A stretch of 64,000 nt of DNA from Ceratodon purpureus (Eukaryota; Streptophyta; Bryopsida; Pseudoditrichales; Ditrichaceae), in NCBI GenBank assembly GCA_014871385.1, contig CM026426.1, positions 62,969,599 through 63,033,598 of the forward strand. The letters run 5' to 3'. Positions 11,575-22,329 of this stretch are shown piece after piece. Within the stretch, counting starts at the first letter, position 1. Each line of letters starts with the position of its first letter. The notes below the pieces were generated by a model. That model was not told where the DNA came from and searched no databases. It was given only the letters and a program-made list of their open reading frames with translations. Both the position numbers and the translations under genes were made by a program.

Positions 11575-12075
11575 CGCGAGCTTCTTAGGGTGGGGGGGGG
11601 GAGGGGGGGGCGCAAGCTTCTAAGGGGGGGGGGGGGGGGCGAGCTTCTGAGGGGGGGGGGGGGCGCGAGCTTCTAGGGGGGGGCGCGAGCTTCTAGGGGG
11701 GGCGGCGCGAGCTTCTAGGGGGGGGGGGGGGGGCGCGAGCTTCTGAGGGGGGGGGGGGGCGCGAGCTTCTTAGGGGGGGGGGGGGGGCGCGAGCTTCTGA
11801 GGGGGAGGGCGGGGGCAAGTGCTTCTAGGAGGGGGGGGGGGGGCAAGTGCTTCTAGGAGGGGCGGGCAAGTGCTTCTAGGAGGGGGGGAGGCAAGTGCTT
11901 CTAGGAGGGGGGGGCAAGTGCTTCTAGGAGTGGGGGAGGCAAGTGCTTCTAGGAGGGGGGGGCAAGTGCTTCTAGGAAGGGGGGGGGGCGCAAGCTTCTT
12001 CGAGGGGGGCGCGAGCTTCTAAGGGGGGCTAGAGCTTCTAGGAGGGGGGCCCAGAGCTTCCGGGAGGGGGGGCGC
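11541..12075. repeat. G-run minisatellite, left arm of the hAT foldback
   Basis: About two dozen units alternate a short core close to GCGAGCTTCTAG or GCAAGTGCTTCTAG with runs of 6 to more than 30 G. The core drifts from GCGAGCTTCT (outer) to GCAAGTGCTTCT (inner) and back. Dense G runs predict G-quadruplexes. Frames across it encode only Gly-rich low-complexity peptides. Confidence 0.9.
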
Positions 12076-12278
12076 GAGGTTATGGGTTTAGGGTGATTCT
12101 GGAGAACGGGGCATACAATTGATATTTTATTTTTTCCGTTCCATTACAAAAATAACAATAAAATTTTATTCTCCACAAGAGTACATAGCCGTCAAAAAAA
12201 GATTTATTACGATTTTGCAAACGTGTAAACAAAGCCATATAAGCAATCAAAATGTTACATATGCAATTCACTATGGTA

Positions 12279-12515
12279 CTACAATGTGCCTCTAAAACAA
12301 CTATCAGGAGCTTTGAAGTTGTAAGGGGGACTCATCAAATCATCCACAACTCTTGCAAGTGATAGCCTCATCGTGGGGTCTTCGTTAAGCAAGCCATTCA
12401 ACTTCGTTGAGAATGCAATCATTGACATTGTATCCTTGAAGAGGTATGGGCATTGTTCGTCCCTCCATATCATCTTTGCCAAATAGCCTACCGAAAATGC
12501 ATTAGATTGCTCCAT
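12279..12515 (-). pseudogene. Captured protein-kinase C-lobe fragment, left copy
   Basis: A 78-codon frame reads MEQSNAFSVGYLAKMIW, then LNGLLNEDPTMRLSLARVV. The SVGYL block resembles kinase subdomain IX (xxSxGxxL), and LLNEDPTMRLS resembles the subdomain XI Arg context (LLxxDPxxRxS). The ATP-binding and catalytic loops are absent, so it cannot be an active kinase. An acceptor-like TTTAG lies just before SSRMEQ, suggesting that a genomic exon was captured. The DNA is the exact inverse of 13305-13541. Confidence 0.6.
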
Positions 12516-12639
12516 CCTGGAACTCTAAATTTTATATTATAATCCCCTTTCTCTTCCAATATTAATGTTTCATCTCTTAATGTTTTGTGCATACTTCCCT
12601 CTGTAATGATTCATTTATTTATTTATCTTCCAACCTTGT

Positions 12640-13180
12640 TCCACTCTATACTATTTTTTATTTTTTTTCCCTTTATCTTTCTATATTAATATTTGTTTTT
12701 TTTAACTCTTCCATTTATTTTTAATTGTATATTAGAGCATTGTTTGTTTCTTTCGTACTAAATTGATTAATTATTCAAATTTTTATTTCTCTTCCAACCT
12801 TCTTCTATCCCATGCTATTGATTTTATATTATCCCTTTCTCTTCTGATTTTAATGTTTGTTTTTTTGTTTTTTTTTTAATCTCTACCATTTATTTTTAAT
12901 TCTATGTTAGATCATTGTTTGTTTCTTCCGTACTAAATCAATTAATTATCTAAATATTTTTAATTCTATGTTAATTCATTGTTTGTTTCTGGCATACTTC
13001 CTTTCATAGTTATTTATTTCTCTTGCAACCTTCTTCCAGTCTATACTCTTAATTTTATATTTTTCCCTTTCTTTTTCAATATTAAAGTTCGATCTATTTT
13101 CATCTTTTCCATTTATTTTTCATTTTGTGTTTAAAAATAAATGGAAGAGATAAAAAAATAAACAAATAGTATAGAATGGA
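12640..13180. repeat. Loop of the foldback: T-rich degenerate repeats
   Basis: The unpaired centre holds at least three diverged copies of a phrase starting CTTCCAACCTT or CTTGCAACCTT (near 12629, 12791 and 13021), with TTTATTTTTAATTCTATGTTA stretches between them. No gene is visible. Confidence 0.7.
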
Positions 13181-13304
13181 ACAAGGTTGGAAGATAAATA
13201 AATAAATGAATCATTACAGAGGGAAGTATGCACAAAACATTAAGAGATGAAACATTAATATTGGAAGAGAAAGGGGATTATAATATAAAATTTAGAGTTC
13301 CAGG

Positions 13305-13541
13305 ATGGAGCAATCTAATGCATTTTCGGTAGGCTATTTGGCAAAGATGATATGGAGGGACGAACAATGCCCATACCTCTTCAAGGATACAATGTCAATG
13401 ATTGCATTCTCAACGAAATTGAATGGCTTGCTTAACGAAGACCCCACGATGAGGCTATCACTTGCAAGAGTTGTGGATGATTTGATGAGTCCCCCTTACA
13501 ACTTCAAAGCTCCTGATAGTTGTTTTAGAGGCACATTGTAG
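13305..13541 (+). pseudogene. Captured protein-kinase C-lobe fragment, right copy
   Basis: Mirror image of the left copy, identical in every base I compared, so both encode the same 78-residue kinase C-lobe remnant. Transcription across both arms would produce a long hairpin RNA containing this sequence, which could feed small RNAs against the parental kinase gene. That consequence is inference. Confidence 0.6.
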
Positions 13542-13740
13542 TACCATAGTGAATTGCATATGTAACATTTTGATTGCTTATATGGCTTTGTTTACACGTT
13601 TGCAAAATCGTAATAAATCTTTTTTTGACGGCTATGTACTCTTGTGGAGAATAAAATTTTATTGTTATTTTTGTAATGGAACGGAAAAAATAAAATATCA
13701 ATTGTATGCCCCGTTCTCCAGAATCACCCTAAACCCATAA

Positions 13741-14440
13741 CCTCGCGCCCCCCCTCCCGGAAGCTCTGGGCCCCCCTCCAAGAAGCTCTAGCCCCCCCCA
13801 TCCCTCCTAGAAGCGTTGGCCCCCCTCCTTGAAGCGCTTGCCCCCCCCCCCCCCCCAGAACTCGCGCCCCCCCTTCCTAGAAGCACTTGTTCGCTTCCCT
13901 GCCCCCCCTTGCCCCCCCATCCTAAAGCACTTGCTCCCCCCTCCTAGACACTTGCCCCACCCTCCGAGAGCACTTGCCCCCCCCCTCTTAAAGCAACTTG
14001 CCCCCCCCCCGCCTCCTAGAAGCCACTTGTGCCCCCCCCCCTCCTAAAAGCACTTCCCCACCCCCCCCTCCTAGAGCACTTGTGCCCCCCACCCACTGCC
14101 CCCCCCCCCCCTAGAAGCACTTGCCCCCGCCCTCCCGCCTTAAAAGCACTTCTCCCCCCTCCCACACCCTCCTAGAAGCACTTGCCCCCCCCCCCCCCCC
14201 CCCTAGAAGCCTCGGCTCCACTCCCTGGAAGCTCGCGCCCCCCCCCCCTCAGAAGCTCGCGCCTCCCCTAGAAGCTCGCGCCCCCCCTAGAAAGCTCGCG
14301 CCCCCCCCCCCCCTAGAAGCTCGCGCCCCCCCCCCCCCCCCTTAAAAGAAGCTCGCGCCCTTCCAAGAAGCTCTTGCCCCCCCTCCCAAAAGCTCTGGCC
14401 CCCTTCTCAGAAGCTCGCGCCCCCTTTGAACTCGCTCGCG
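13741..14440. repeat. C-run minisatellite, right arm of the hAT foldback
   Basis: Complement-type counterpart of the left arm: units such as AGAAGCTCGCG or AGAAGCACTTG separated by C runs. Copy number and run lengths differ from the left arm, so only the innermost part pairs exactly. On this strand the C runs could form i-motifs, with G-quadruplexes opposite. Confidence 0.9.
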
Positions 14441-14656
14441 CACCCTTTTGCATATGTGGAATTCCCCGTCATCGTTCGTTGTCCATGTCATCAATATGTT
14501 TCCCCTATAGGTAAGTTGTAAAAAAAAAAAACTAACTTAGTAATTTTCCTCCTCCCCTCAATGTCCGATTATGTCCGGGGACCGACCGGTCCGTCCGTCC
14601 GTCCGTCCGTCTATGTCCGGAAATTTTGCCCATGTCCGTCCGATAAGACAACCCTG

Positions 14657-14664
14657 TTCACCAG
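14657..14664 (+). repeat. Right 8-bp target-site duplication, TTCACCAG
   Basis: Identical to 11279-11286, immediately after the terminal ACAACCCTG. Confidence 0.92.
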
Positions 14665-14751
14665 GACTCCTACATCGATGCTCCAAGCCTCAGCTTTAAC
14701 GAGGTCGAGGCTATTTTTCAGAGTGGCTTTCTTTCGCTTATCAATGTTTAG

Positions 14752-17411
14752 GTTTGCCGCTGATGTGTCTTTTTCCCCTGCCTTCATCCTAGGGCGCTCG
14801 CTACAAACTCGGTGACATTTTTATTCCTATTACGTCACTAATCAAAGCGGTGGCAAAACTGCTAGTATTCATGTCGGATATTTGGATCATGTGTTGGCAT
14901 GAGCATCGTTTAGTATACGGTTCGTTCCAGACATTTTTGTATATTTGTATTTTATTCTATAAATATTCTAAGTTTTTCCAAAAAATTGATCTACTTTATG
15001 CGCCAACAATTCTAAAATTTCTTATCATCAATGGTACCCAATCACACCCAAGACATAAAATTCACATGCTCTCACTTCCCTGCTATCTGACCGTTGCATC
15101 CATCCAAACGTCGTCGCAATTCTCATCCGGAAAAACGTTGTCGTCGCGGCAAAATGAAGAATTATGATACGGGGCCTGGTCCTCCTCATCACGGCCCCTT
15201 CCCAAACCCGGCTGACGGATTTTTGCGTCCACTTCGTTCCCCTCCCGCGGCACGGTACCTTGGCTCAAGTCCCTCCCCGAAATCATCTGACGGATCCGGC
15301 ACTACGTTCTAGGTCCGAACCAAAACCAAGGGTGGCGCCCTTCCACCGTATTCCATTTCAGAGAACTACCCTACGGGTAACAGAATGACGTCTCAGTAAC
15401 TTAAGTTTGGTAAATATTCATGTTGATCTCCCGGATGACACAATATTGCAGGGATCCTACTGCCGGATTTTTGGCAGGTATATATCCCGTTACATAAACA
15501 TCCCGTTTGCTCCATTAAGAGAGTTATATGTATTGTATTCTAAATGATGATTAGATAATGTTTTGGAGGTCATCGAAATGCACGCTTTCTTCATTACGAG
15601 AGTTCAAAAAATCTCGGTTAACTCACCTGAATGCTGCTAGACTGCCGCCGAATTCGTGAGAGTACGATACACCACAATCGATAAAGCTGTATTCAATTAC
15701 CAATGTTTCATTGCTGATTCCGGCGCTCTGTGATTGCTTGTGGGATGATGTCTATATATGAGGTTAGTGGAGATTGCATAATCATTGCCTCATGCGAATG
15801 GACCTCGCGATGAAACCAATCTATTTTAGCCTAGGCCGTAAATCGCAAATTATGTTAGACACCAGCTCCATGATGGATCCGCAGATCGGAAATATTGTAT
15901 TTCGCAAACCCTCCGCCCAGGCTAAGATTGAGTTCTCACTCTACCAGTGTGCAGAGGATTGGTCTCAGAATTTTAAGACGTGGCTTTTGAAAGTGTTTAC
16001 CTGCAGTGTGGTCTATGATGATCAACTTCTCCATTCCGTTGACGCTACAAAGATGATGAGTTGCATCATGCTTTTTGTCTAAGTACCTGGCCAAGGCTTT
16101 CAGGAAGCACCTTCCTGAGGAATCATGACATCTCATATTCCTCCGAGTGAGTCCACAACCTTCCATTGACTGAGTCAGGTGGGGTTCTTCTCGGACGGCA
16201 ACAGCGTGACGTTGCGTTTTGCGAAGCCCTCCCCACCCGACCTAGTCACGTTTCTCAGAGTCGATTTCTGGCGGGACACATATCGCTAGGAAGCGTATTT
16301 GGGGCTGCAGGTTCTTAATGTTGTTGACAATCCTTCCACGCAGTGCCCTACGTTGCGCATAATTTCTCTATGGAAACAAAATGGTGAAAGATGGATTTGT
16401 GATAGTTTTGTGATAGGTCCAAGTCTGCAGTTTCTATCGAAGGTGGCGAAGGAAGTTCCCGTTTGACATCTATTTTGACAGCTCTTAGAAACTTCTCTTC
16501 TGAGACTAGTGGTACTTTGGGAGAAACCTGCGCACCCATAAGCAGAGAGTGTGCCATGCCATGGCGACAGACCTTCAACCCGGCCTAGTCTTACCCTACG
16601 GAAATCGGACTAGTGCAATTGTTTTTGAATACGGGAGAAGTTAGGAGTCATTGTGATATAGTCGCAGTTTTGTAACAGGGTATAATCGTTGTACTGCTTT
16701 TAACTTGCTCCTTTAATACATATGTATCACTTTGATATCAGTCTATCTTTGCCAAGCTTACATTTGCACATTCTTTGAACCACTACACTTTAATTCTTGA
16801 ACCAAATTGACAGCAAACTGTGCATCATCAAGCCCCGTTTCACAAACCAAGTTGCTGTGTATGTTGAGTTCTTTGTCCCTAAACTGTCCCACAAACTATT
16901 TTCATTTCCTATCTCACTATAAGCCAGGTACCACCGGCTCCAGATGATGCATTAGCTTGGCCGTCGGAGTCCCATGACACTCCGTCTTCCTTCCCTTCAC
17001 CCTACTACCCTAATACCGCACCCCAACCATTCCTCTGTATGTGGCTGACGGATTCTACAGTGGGTTTAGTCTTGCCAACAATATCGAGGGTGCCCACCCG
17101 TTCAAAACTACCATTGGAATTGTAGAATTACGTCACAGTAACTTGAGATTTCTTAATTAATATATAAGTTCATAACGCCGGCCGCCCTTTGCACAACGTC
17201 CTTATTACGGATCTTAATTGTACCCAGAATGGAGGTGAAGCATCACATTAGATCGAGTAAAATTGAAATATTTTCTCGTCCCCTATGTCATTCTTTATTG
17301 TACCCAGGTTGGTTAAGATACATGATAAGGACATTTAGATTTCCTAGGGTCAGACGATGCTACCGCTGCAACCACTAATGCAGTTTACACTTAAATATTT
17401 TGTTAGCCTTA
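14752..17411. other. No confident gene; two diverged copies of one flank-like segment
   Basis: Frames here are short and not protein-like. Segments at about 15285-15410 and 17045-17150 share the order CTGACGGAT, GGGTG-CGCCC, then AGAAT-ACGTC-CAGTAACTT-AG. This suggests duplicated flanks or ends of one element. A 3'-UTR-like T-rich stretch lies at about 16640-16740. Confidence 0.4.
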
Positions 17412-18133
17412 CTACTGCTCAACGGCAATACTATTTGCTCCATCATCAGAAAAGTCTAGCCTCTCCCAGCCTTGGTGTTCTTCAAGACTGATTGCAATAT
17501 CAGTCGCCAATATGGTTGGCGTCGTTGGTCGCTCTAAATGCTTGGGCAATTGCGACACGTACATCTTTCCGTCCCCAACGGCACCAGCATATGGATTGGC
17601 CGCGCATCTCAACGTCCTTGTCACAATCGGTCTCATCATCTTTGGCTTCCAACACGGACTTGCGATCCTTGGAATGTTCCTCGAAATTGAGAATATGGGC
17701 CTGGTCTTGGAGGAATCAAGGTCTCCATGTTTTCCGTTGTGTCGATCACAGCCACTTCCCTTCTAGTCTGAATCGAATAGTCACCTAGATTTGAGAGGAT
17801 ATGAATTACTTTGCACTCTACCGCACTCGGAACCCAAACTTCAGAGTCCTCTTCCACCATCTCCATGCCGCTAATCACTTGCGCACATTTGAGGTACCTC
17901 AACATTTCATGGTCGCCCAAGAGCGTCTGTCGGATTTTACATTCCTTTCGCTGCCAGTATTCGGGGGCGGTACCTCGCAATCTCCACGGTGATATGTCAC
18001 ACATGATCGACAAATTTCCACGGTCATAGGTCAAACGCCGTCCCCGGTGCGTTTTTTGCATACGAAAATGTTGGCCCCGGTGCGTTTTTTTTCTGCTCAC
18101 TTTTGACCCCCGGCGCGATTTTTGTCTGCTCAC
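17412..18133 (-). CDS. Hypothetical, frameshifted coding remnant
   Basis: The frame 18133-17636 (later part VWVPSAVECKVIHILSNLGD) is followed in a different frame by 17639-17412, which contains YVSQLPKHLERPTTPTILAT and ends DFSDDGANSIAVEQ. The late parts look like real protein with a natural acidic end, and together they may be the C-terminus of a transposon protein with one frameshift. The first 40 residues are basic and lie over repeated GGTGCGTTTTTT motifs, so they are probably not coding. It sits downstream, on the same strand, of the CACTA remnants and may belong to that element. Confidence 0.3.
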
Positions 18134-19229
18134 CGCTCACTGCTCACTGCTCGCCGCTGCCACAGTTGCATCGCTGTTGTAGTGGATGCTTTTGCCGGGA
18201 TGGTACTGGTGTTTGTGTGAATTGACAGATATCGATTTCCAAGCATACAGACCAGGGCCAATTCCGCGGAACTTCACGGAATTCAGAACATCGAAGTGGT
18301 GCCCTCTGATATGTTTTTCATAGGCACTGAACTCTATAATGGACTGTATCCTCCCGAGTACAGTGTTGCCTACAGAACACGACACCATGCGCCGTCTCGC
18401 ACGTGGTGTTCATCGCATGTGATTCGTTCGAAACATCCTGACATACAGCTCGGATATCAAACGCGCGGGGTTATAAATGTGAACCGTGAACACGGTCGCC
18501 ATGAAAGCGCGATCAAGTAAATGGACAGGCCTGCAAAATTATGAAACAAAATTCACTGAACTAGATATTAAGGACTATGTAATGAGACGGAATTTGGAAT
18601 AAGTGGTGTACCACATGTCATGGTGGGCCTCTGAAATTATATTCACGTCGTCCACCATAGATGCGTCTACCAGCTCTTGACACGCACTCCATACTCGCCC
18701 CTCTGTTAGTCAAGTGGTGAATCATTATGCGTAAGAGGCCATTGCGGGCAAACTTGAAGGTACGTACAATGAAACATTTATTCAGGGAGCCCACTAAGTG
18801 TCAACATCTTCGTCTTCAGAAGGCCGTGCCAATTTCTTAGGGTGGACCACCGAGAGGGTTACGTTTTCACGAATATGGAAGCTCCGTTCAGCCAGAGCGT
18901 CATTCTAAAATCACATGGTCAGCAACGAAGACATTGTAATCGAATGTGTGCTTGTCCATGGAAATCTGAGTCATTGTGAGTAGCTACCTACGTTTGATTG
19001 TACTGTGCATCTGCGGCAAGGTAGAAAAGTGGGAAGTTAGTCACGTGGATCCTAGAGATATAGTAACCATCGTCGACAAAGTACTCAGGAACAGCCATTC
19101 ATATAGATGGATTTCAGAGAACCTGGTTCCGACTTTCCATACCTGTCAATAAATAAGGGATCGGCATGTGAAAATTAAATTACCTATAATCGCCATGAGT
19201 ATCAGTTCCTCACGTAGTTGTCAAATAGG
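18134..19229. other. No gene seen; short motif repeats at the left edge
   Basis: About 18124-18160 carries TGCTCAC/CGCTCAC heptamers related to those at 6876-6945. Just to the left, CCCCGGTGCGTTTTTT-like motifs occur three times (about 18042, 18075 and 18106). A minus-strand frame at 18137-18388 is not convincing. Confidence 0.45.
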
Positions 19230-19960
19230 TTATTCCACGTACTGCAATTCCATGTCATCCACATAGTCTGCGTTGTCTAAAAATTCCTCCTCATCTTCCA
19301 CAGTGGTCTCGGGAGCCAACGCAGGAACGGTGCAAGCAGGCAATACATCGGCTTCTGCGCTAGATGATAACGAATTAATGGAAGAGGCCTCCGTAGATTG
19401 ATCCCTTCCTTCCGGGGGTGGGTACTGTTCACCAGCTGAATCAATATCCCGGAACTGTTTCTCCTCTGTGACGCGTCTTGCACAAGGCTCATGGTGCAGA
19501 ACTACCTTCCATTGGAGGTTCATGTCATCAGTTGTGAAATACACTTATGATACTGTATCCGGGAACACAAACGGGTTCCGCGATTCTCCTGTCGTTCTTG
19601 CATCATATAAAACCGACCAGAATCCTAAATTGTCTTTCCGAATTCTTGCCCTTCCTTGTTCTGTAGATTCCATCCACTCAGCACGCATCAGTACACGATT
19701 CACTTTTCCATAAGAAATGAGTAGAATGTCTTTTAAGAGGCCAACGTCCAAGGTACTTGAATCAAGTGTCACTACCGCAATTCTAGAGTCAAAATACACG
19801 TACGGGTTTTGCTGACGACGTTGGCAACGGTAATGACATCCGTGTGCCCACATCGCACGGAATGACAGAATTGTACTACTGGGAGGGCAATGCAGCTCAA
19901 GAAGCTTGTTAGACAAGGGAAAGTGCTCCTACCGTAGTGAGCGAACACGCCCATTTAACC
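19230..19960 (-). pseudogene. CACTA transposon protein, DUF4216-type domain
   Basis: The frame from about 19916 reads DILLISYG, VLMRAEWMES, IRKDNLGFWSVLY and NPFVFPDTVS. It then meets TAA at 19545 and continues in the same frame with VYFTTDDMNLQWKVVLHHEP. This order (small-aromatic strand, acidic W, DPF/NPF, then QVxYxxD and WxVVL) matches the DUF4216 domain found at the C-terminal side of plant CACTA TNP2 proteins. The TAA stands where the family has Gln before V-Y, so it is probably a CAA-to-TAA change. The C-terminus is acidic (ETTVEDEEEFLDNADYVDDM). It lies downstream of the TNP2 parts on the same strand, as in intact CACTA elements. Confidence 0.7.
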
Positions 19961-21120
19961 ATGTAGCAAAGGTAGGGAAAGAGCATGATAGGTGATCGGG
20001 GTAGCGATACTGAAGAGGCCCCTGCCGTCCTCCCCGGATTTCTCTTCTGAAACTGTCATCCAATCCATGCCACTCTCGCACCTCATCCTTCCACACCCTA
20101 CAACGTCCAATATAGAATTTGTCTTAGTATTCATCATCACTGTAGCCCTAGTCACCACGACATCAGAATTACAGTCAAGCGATAACGCTGAGCTGTAGGT
20201 GAGTATGTAATAACTATGATGGGGAAATTTTGATTCTGAGAAGTATGGATTCCTGTAAAAACTAGAGAAGAACGGAGACCTGGATAATCACCCCCTGGAA
20301 GATTGAGGGTACATGATGTCTCACAACAAAAAGAAGAAGAAAATGGTTTGGAATGGCAACGCCATTGAAACAAAGGACCGATACGGCAAGCCACCCTGAC
20401 TCTAGAAATTGGCGTCCAAGAACATCGTCATGAACTATGTATAGAAAAACTAGAACTAAATACATACATCACTTCCGGCGATTGTGGTATGCGAAGTCCA
20501 TCTCAGGTCTAGCCACTTTCCATATCACGGACTCAGATCATCGTACTCCTCAAATTCTCGTTTGTTAGGTAATGCTCAAAATATGGTAGGAATAATTTCG
20601 AAATCGTATCCTACCTTGTCAAACTTATACATAATTCAAGACAGCCTGCACGTGTTTTATTAGACTGAACATCCGCGAAAAACGTGACAACATGATTCAA
20701 GATTACTTTCCTAATTTATATCAGGTTAACAGAAGTACAGAATTTGTTCAAAACCTCTATACTGGTCGAAGATGCAAACTGAGACCGGACCCCCTTAGCG
20801 TTTATATTGTATGGAAATCTCGTGAATTTAAAGACTAATGTTCACGTAACTGGAGGAACGGTGCCCTAGTGTTACGGAAGTCAAAGCCCGCGGATATGTT
20901 ATACTGAACGCGCACGCTATGATAAAACTCAAATTCTTTTCCACTTAGTACTTTGCACCTTAGTCCAGATATTCTGAGTTGATTAAATCCAATCATACAA
21001 AAGTGTAGCTTGTGACCACAAACATGTCATAAGACTCAAGATATATATTTGTTTCAGGGGACGCTGAGGTGCCTCTAGGAACGAAGTGCCTAATCAATCC
21101 AGTAGACACGATACGTTCAT
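19961..21120. other. No gene recognised within the CACTA relic
   Basis: This lies between the DUF4216 and DUF4218 parts. It contains short frames without recognisable motifs and probably represents introns and decayed coding sequence. Confidence 0.4.
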
Positions 21121-22050
21121 TCTAGAAAGTATACATAGGTAGAGAAAACATACAGCAGGAGCTTGGAGGTAAACACGGAGTGTCGAATGACGTAGTCATG
21201 TACATGATCCACGTCATTGCGTGAAAGTCGTTTCTGCTTGGGGCGTCCCAGAAGAAGCTCTCCAGCATCGCGCATCTCCTCCTCCGGGTCCTACACACGT
21301 CGTCGCGTGTGGATATACAATGCAAAATACTCTATTACGAAACCCAAACTCTCATCTACCATGTACCCCAAAGCCATGCCTGCTTCGGGCTTTGACATAT
21401 CCCTCACGTACTTTGTCAGTTGACCAAGATATCTCTCCACAAAATAACATCATTGCGATTGCACAGAACCACAAATCTCAATCTCTCTCACTAAATGCAC
21501 AACAAGATGTGGCATAATGTCAAAAAAACCTGGAGGAAAGAACATTTCTAGCATGCATAACGTCTCTGTGCTATCTTTATAAAGAGAAGGTAGCTCGGAT
21601 TTATAGATGACCTTGGAGCACATTCTCTTGAAAAGTCTACCCACCCAAATGATTGTCTCACGAACTCCTTTGGTCATCAAATGCCTTACTGCCAAAGGCA
21701 ATATCTGCTGTAGGAGGATGTGGTGATCGTGGCTTTTCAAGCCAGATAACCTCATCTCTCCTACATGCTTAATCAGCGTAGAAGAGCACCCTGATGGTAC
21801 CTTGGTAGAGGATACGACCGAAATAAATTTCTGCCGCTCCGAGGTACTAAGCACGAATGGAGCCCGTGGTTTCACGAAGTCACCGTTTTCTGTTGGAATC
21901 AGGTGCAACTATGGCATTCTACCCGCCTCTTCCATGTCGCGTCTCAGAGCTGGGGTATCCTTTTCTCCAAAGAGATGTTTCAAGATGTTGACAGAGATGT
22001 TACGCTCGATGTGCATCACATGGAGCGTATTCCTTATGGGAAGCTCCTGT
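21121..22050 (-). pseudogene. CACTA transposase TNP2, C-terminal part with DUF4218-type domain
   Basis: After an acceptor-like TGTTACAG the frame reads ELPIRNTLHVMHIERN, the end of the TNP2 catalytic region (family pattern HxxDVMHIEKN). After a TAG come GLKSHDHHILLQQILPL, FKRMCSK and FFDIMPHLVVHLVREI, the signature of DUF4218. In another frame follow ERYLGQLTKYVRDMSKPEA and GYMVDESLGF, matching the family ERYxGxLKxYVRNxxxPE block, then a TAG at 21291 where Trp is likely, and finally GRPKQKRLSRNDVDHVHDYV. The order is correct for TNP2, so one gene with several breaks is the simplest reading. The inserted repeat block at 22.3-24.6 kb separates it from the core. Confidence 0.85.
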
Positions 22051-22329
22051 AACACAAGCGAAATATATCAGTTTGCGTTCTACAGCAACCGACCCTCATA
22101 GTAAACGTGATAAAAACGTTGTTTCTAACACCGTACTAATAGATGTTCGACACTGTGAGAAGAGTCAGTATCTAGTCCCTTCTTATGTTTGGAATTCCCG
22201 GACTATGGATACAGTCATTGCATTTGACTTCTTCTGATTCAGTCGAACTAAGAATACTCCACATTTGTGACTCAAAGTCCAAATTTTGAGCATGCATGTG
22301 TTGTTAAACATAGGAATTGAAGAGTGTAC

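Larger units (their letters stand above)
11287..14656. mobile_element. hAT-type foldback transposon, 3,370 bp, non-autonomous
   Basis: The ends are CAGGGTTGT at 11287 and its complement ACAACCCTG at 14648-14656, flanked by the perfect 8-bp duplication TTCACCAG. CAGGG ends with 8-bp duplications are typical of hAT elements. Inside each end is a cluster of CCGTCCGT/GGACGGAC motifs, probably transposase-binding repeats. Further in lie G-run (left) and C-run (right) minisatellites, then arms of about 610 bp (12030-12640 and 13180-13790) that are almost perfectly inverted, and a loop of about 540 bp. Each arm carries the same kinase-like fragment. No transposase is encoded, so movement would need one in trans. 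Removing the element and one duplication restores the frame of the SWIM gene, so the insertion is real and post-dates that gene. Confidence 0.9.
9591..14751 (+). pseudogene. SWIM zinc-finger transposon protein, interrupted by a hAT foldback element
   Basis: An exon ending at about 9836 (WHFRYRQWGGFMQ) joins across a short intron (GTGAGT to TTGCAG) to an exon opening with DLTDAEKDEMPSCNLSETVH at about 9924 and open to 10665. After frame breaks, coding resumes at about 10750-10940 and again at about 11100. There CxC (Cys codons at 11167 and 11173) followed after 19 residues by CxH (11233, 11239) forms a SWIM zinc finger, as in MULE-type transposases and related plant proteins. The position just before the CKH block, usually Trp, is a TAG stop at 11224. 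The reading continues to 11286, is split by the inserted element, and resumes in frame after 14664 (DSYIDAPSLSFNEVEAIF) to a TAG at 14749. The transposase core expected upstream is not seen. It is a relic; the exact superfamily is unproven. Confidence 0.65.

Noticed and set aside
11819..12022. Gly-rich frame in the G-run arm
   Set aside because: Purely low complexity, produced by the minisatellite.
13829..14345. Pro-rich frames in the C-run arm
   Set aside because: Same reason: artefact of C runs in the foldback arm.
11287..14656. Possibility that the palindrome is a sequencing or assembly artefact
   Set aside because: Outer ends carry matching hAT termini and a target duplication whose removal restores the SWIM frame. 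Arm identity could still be inflated by assembly, so long reads remain the test.
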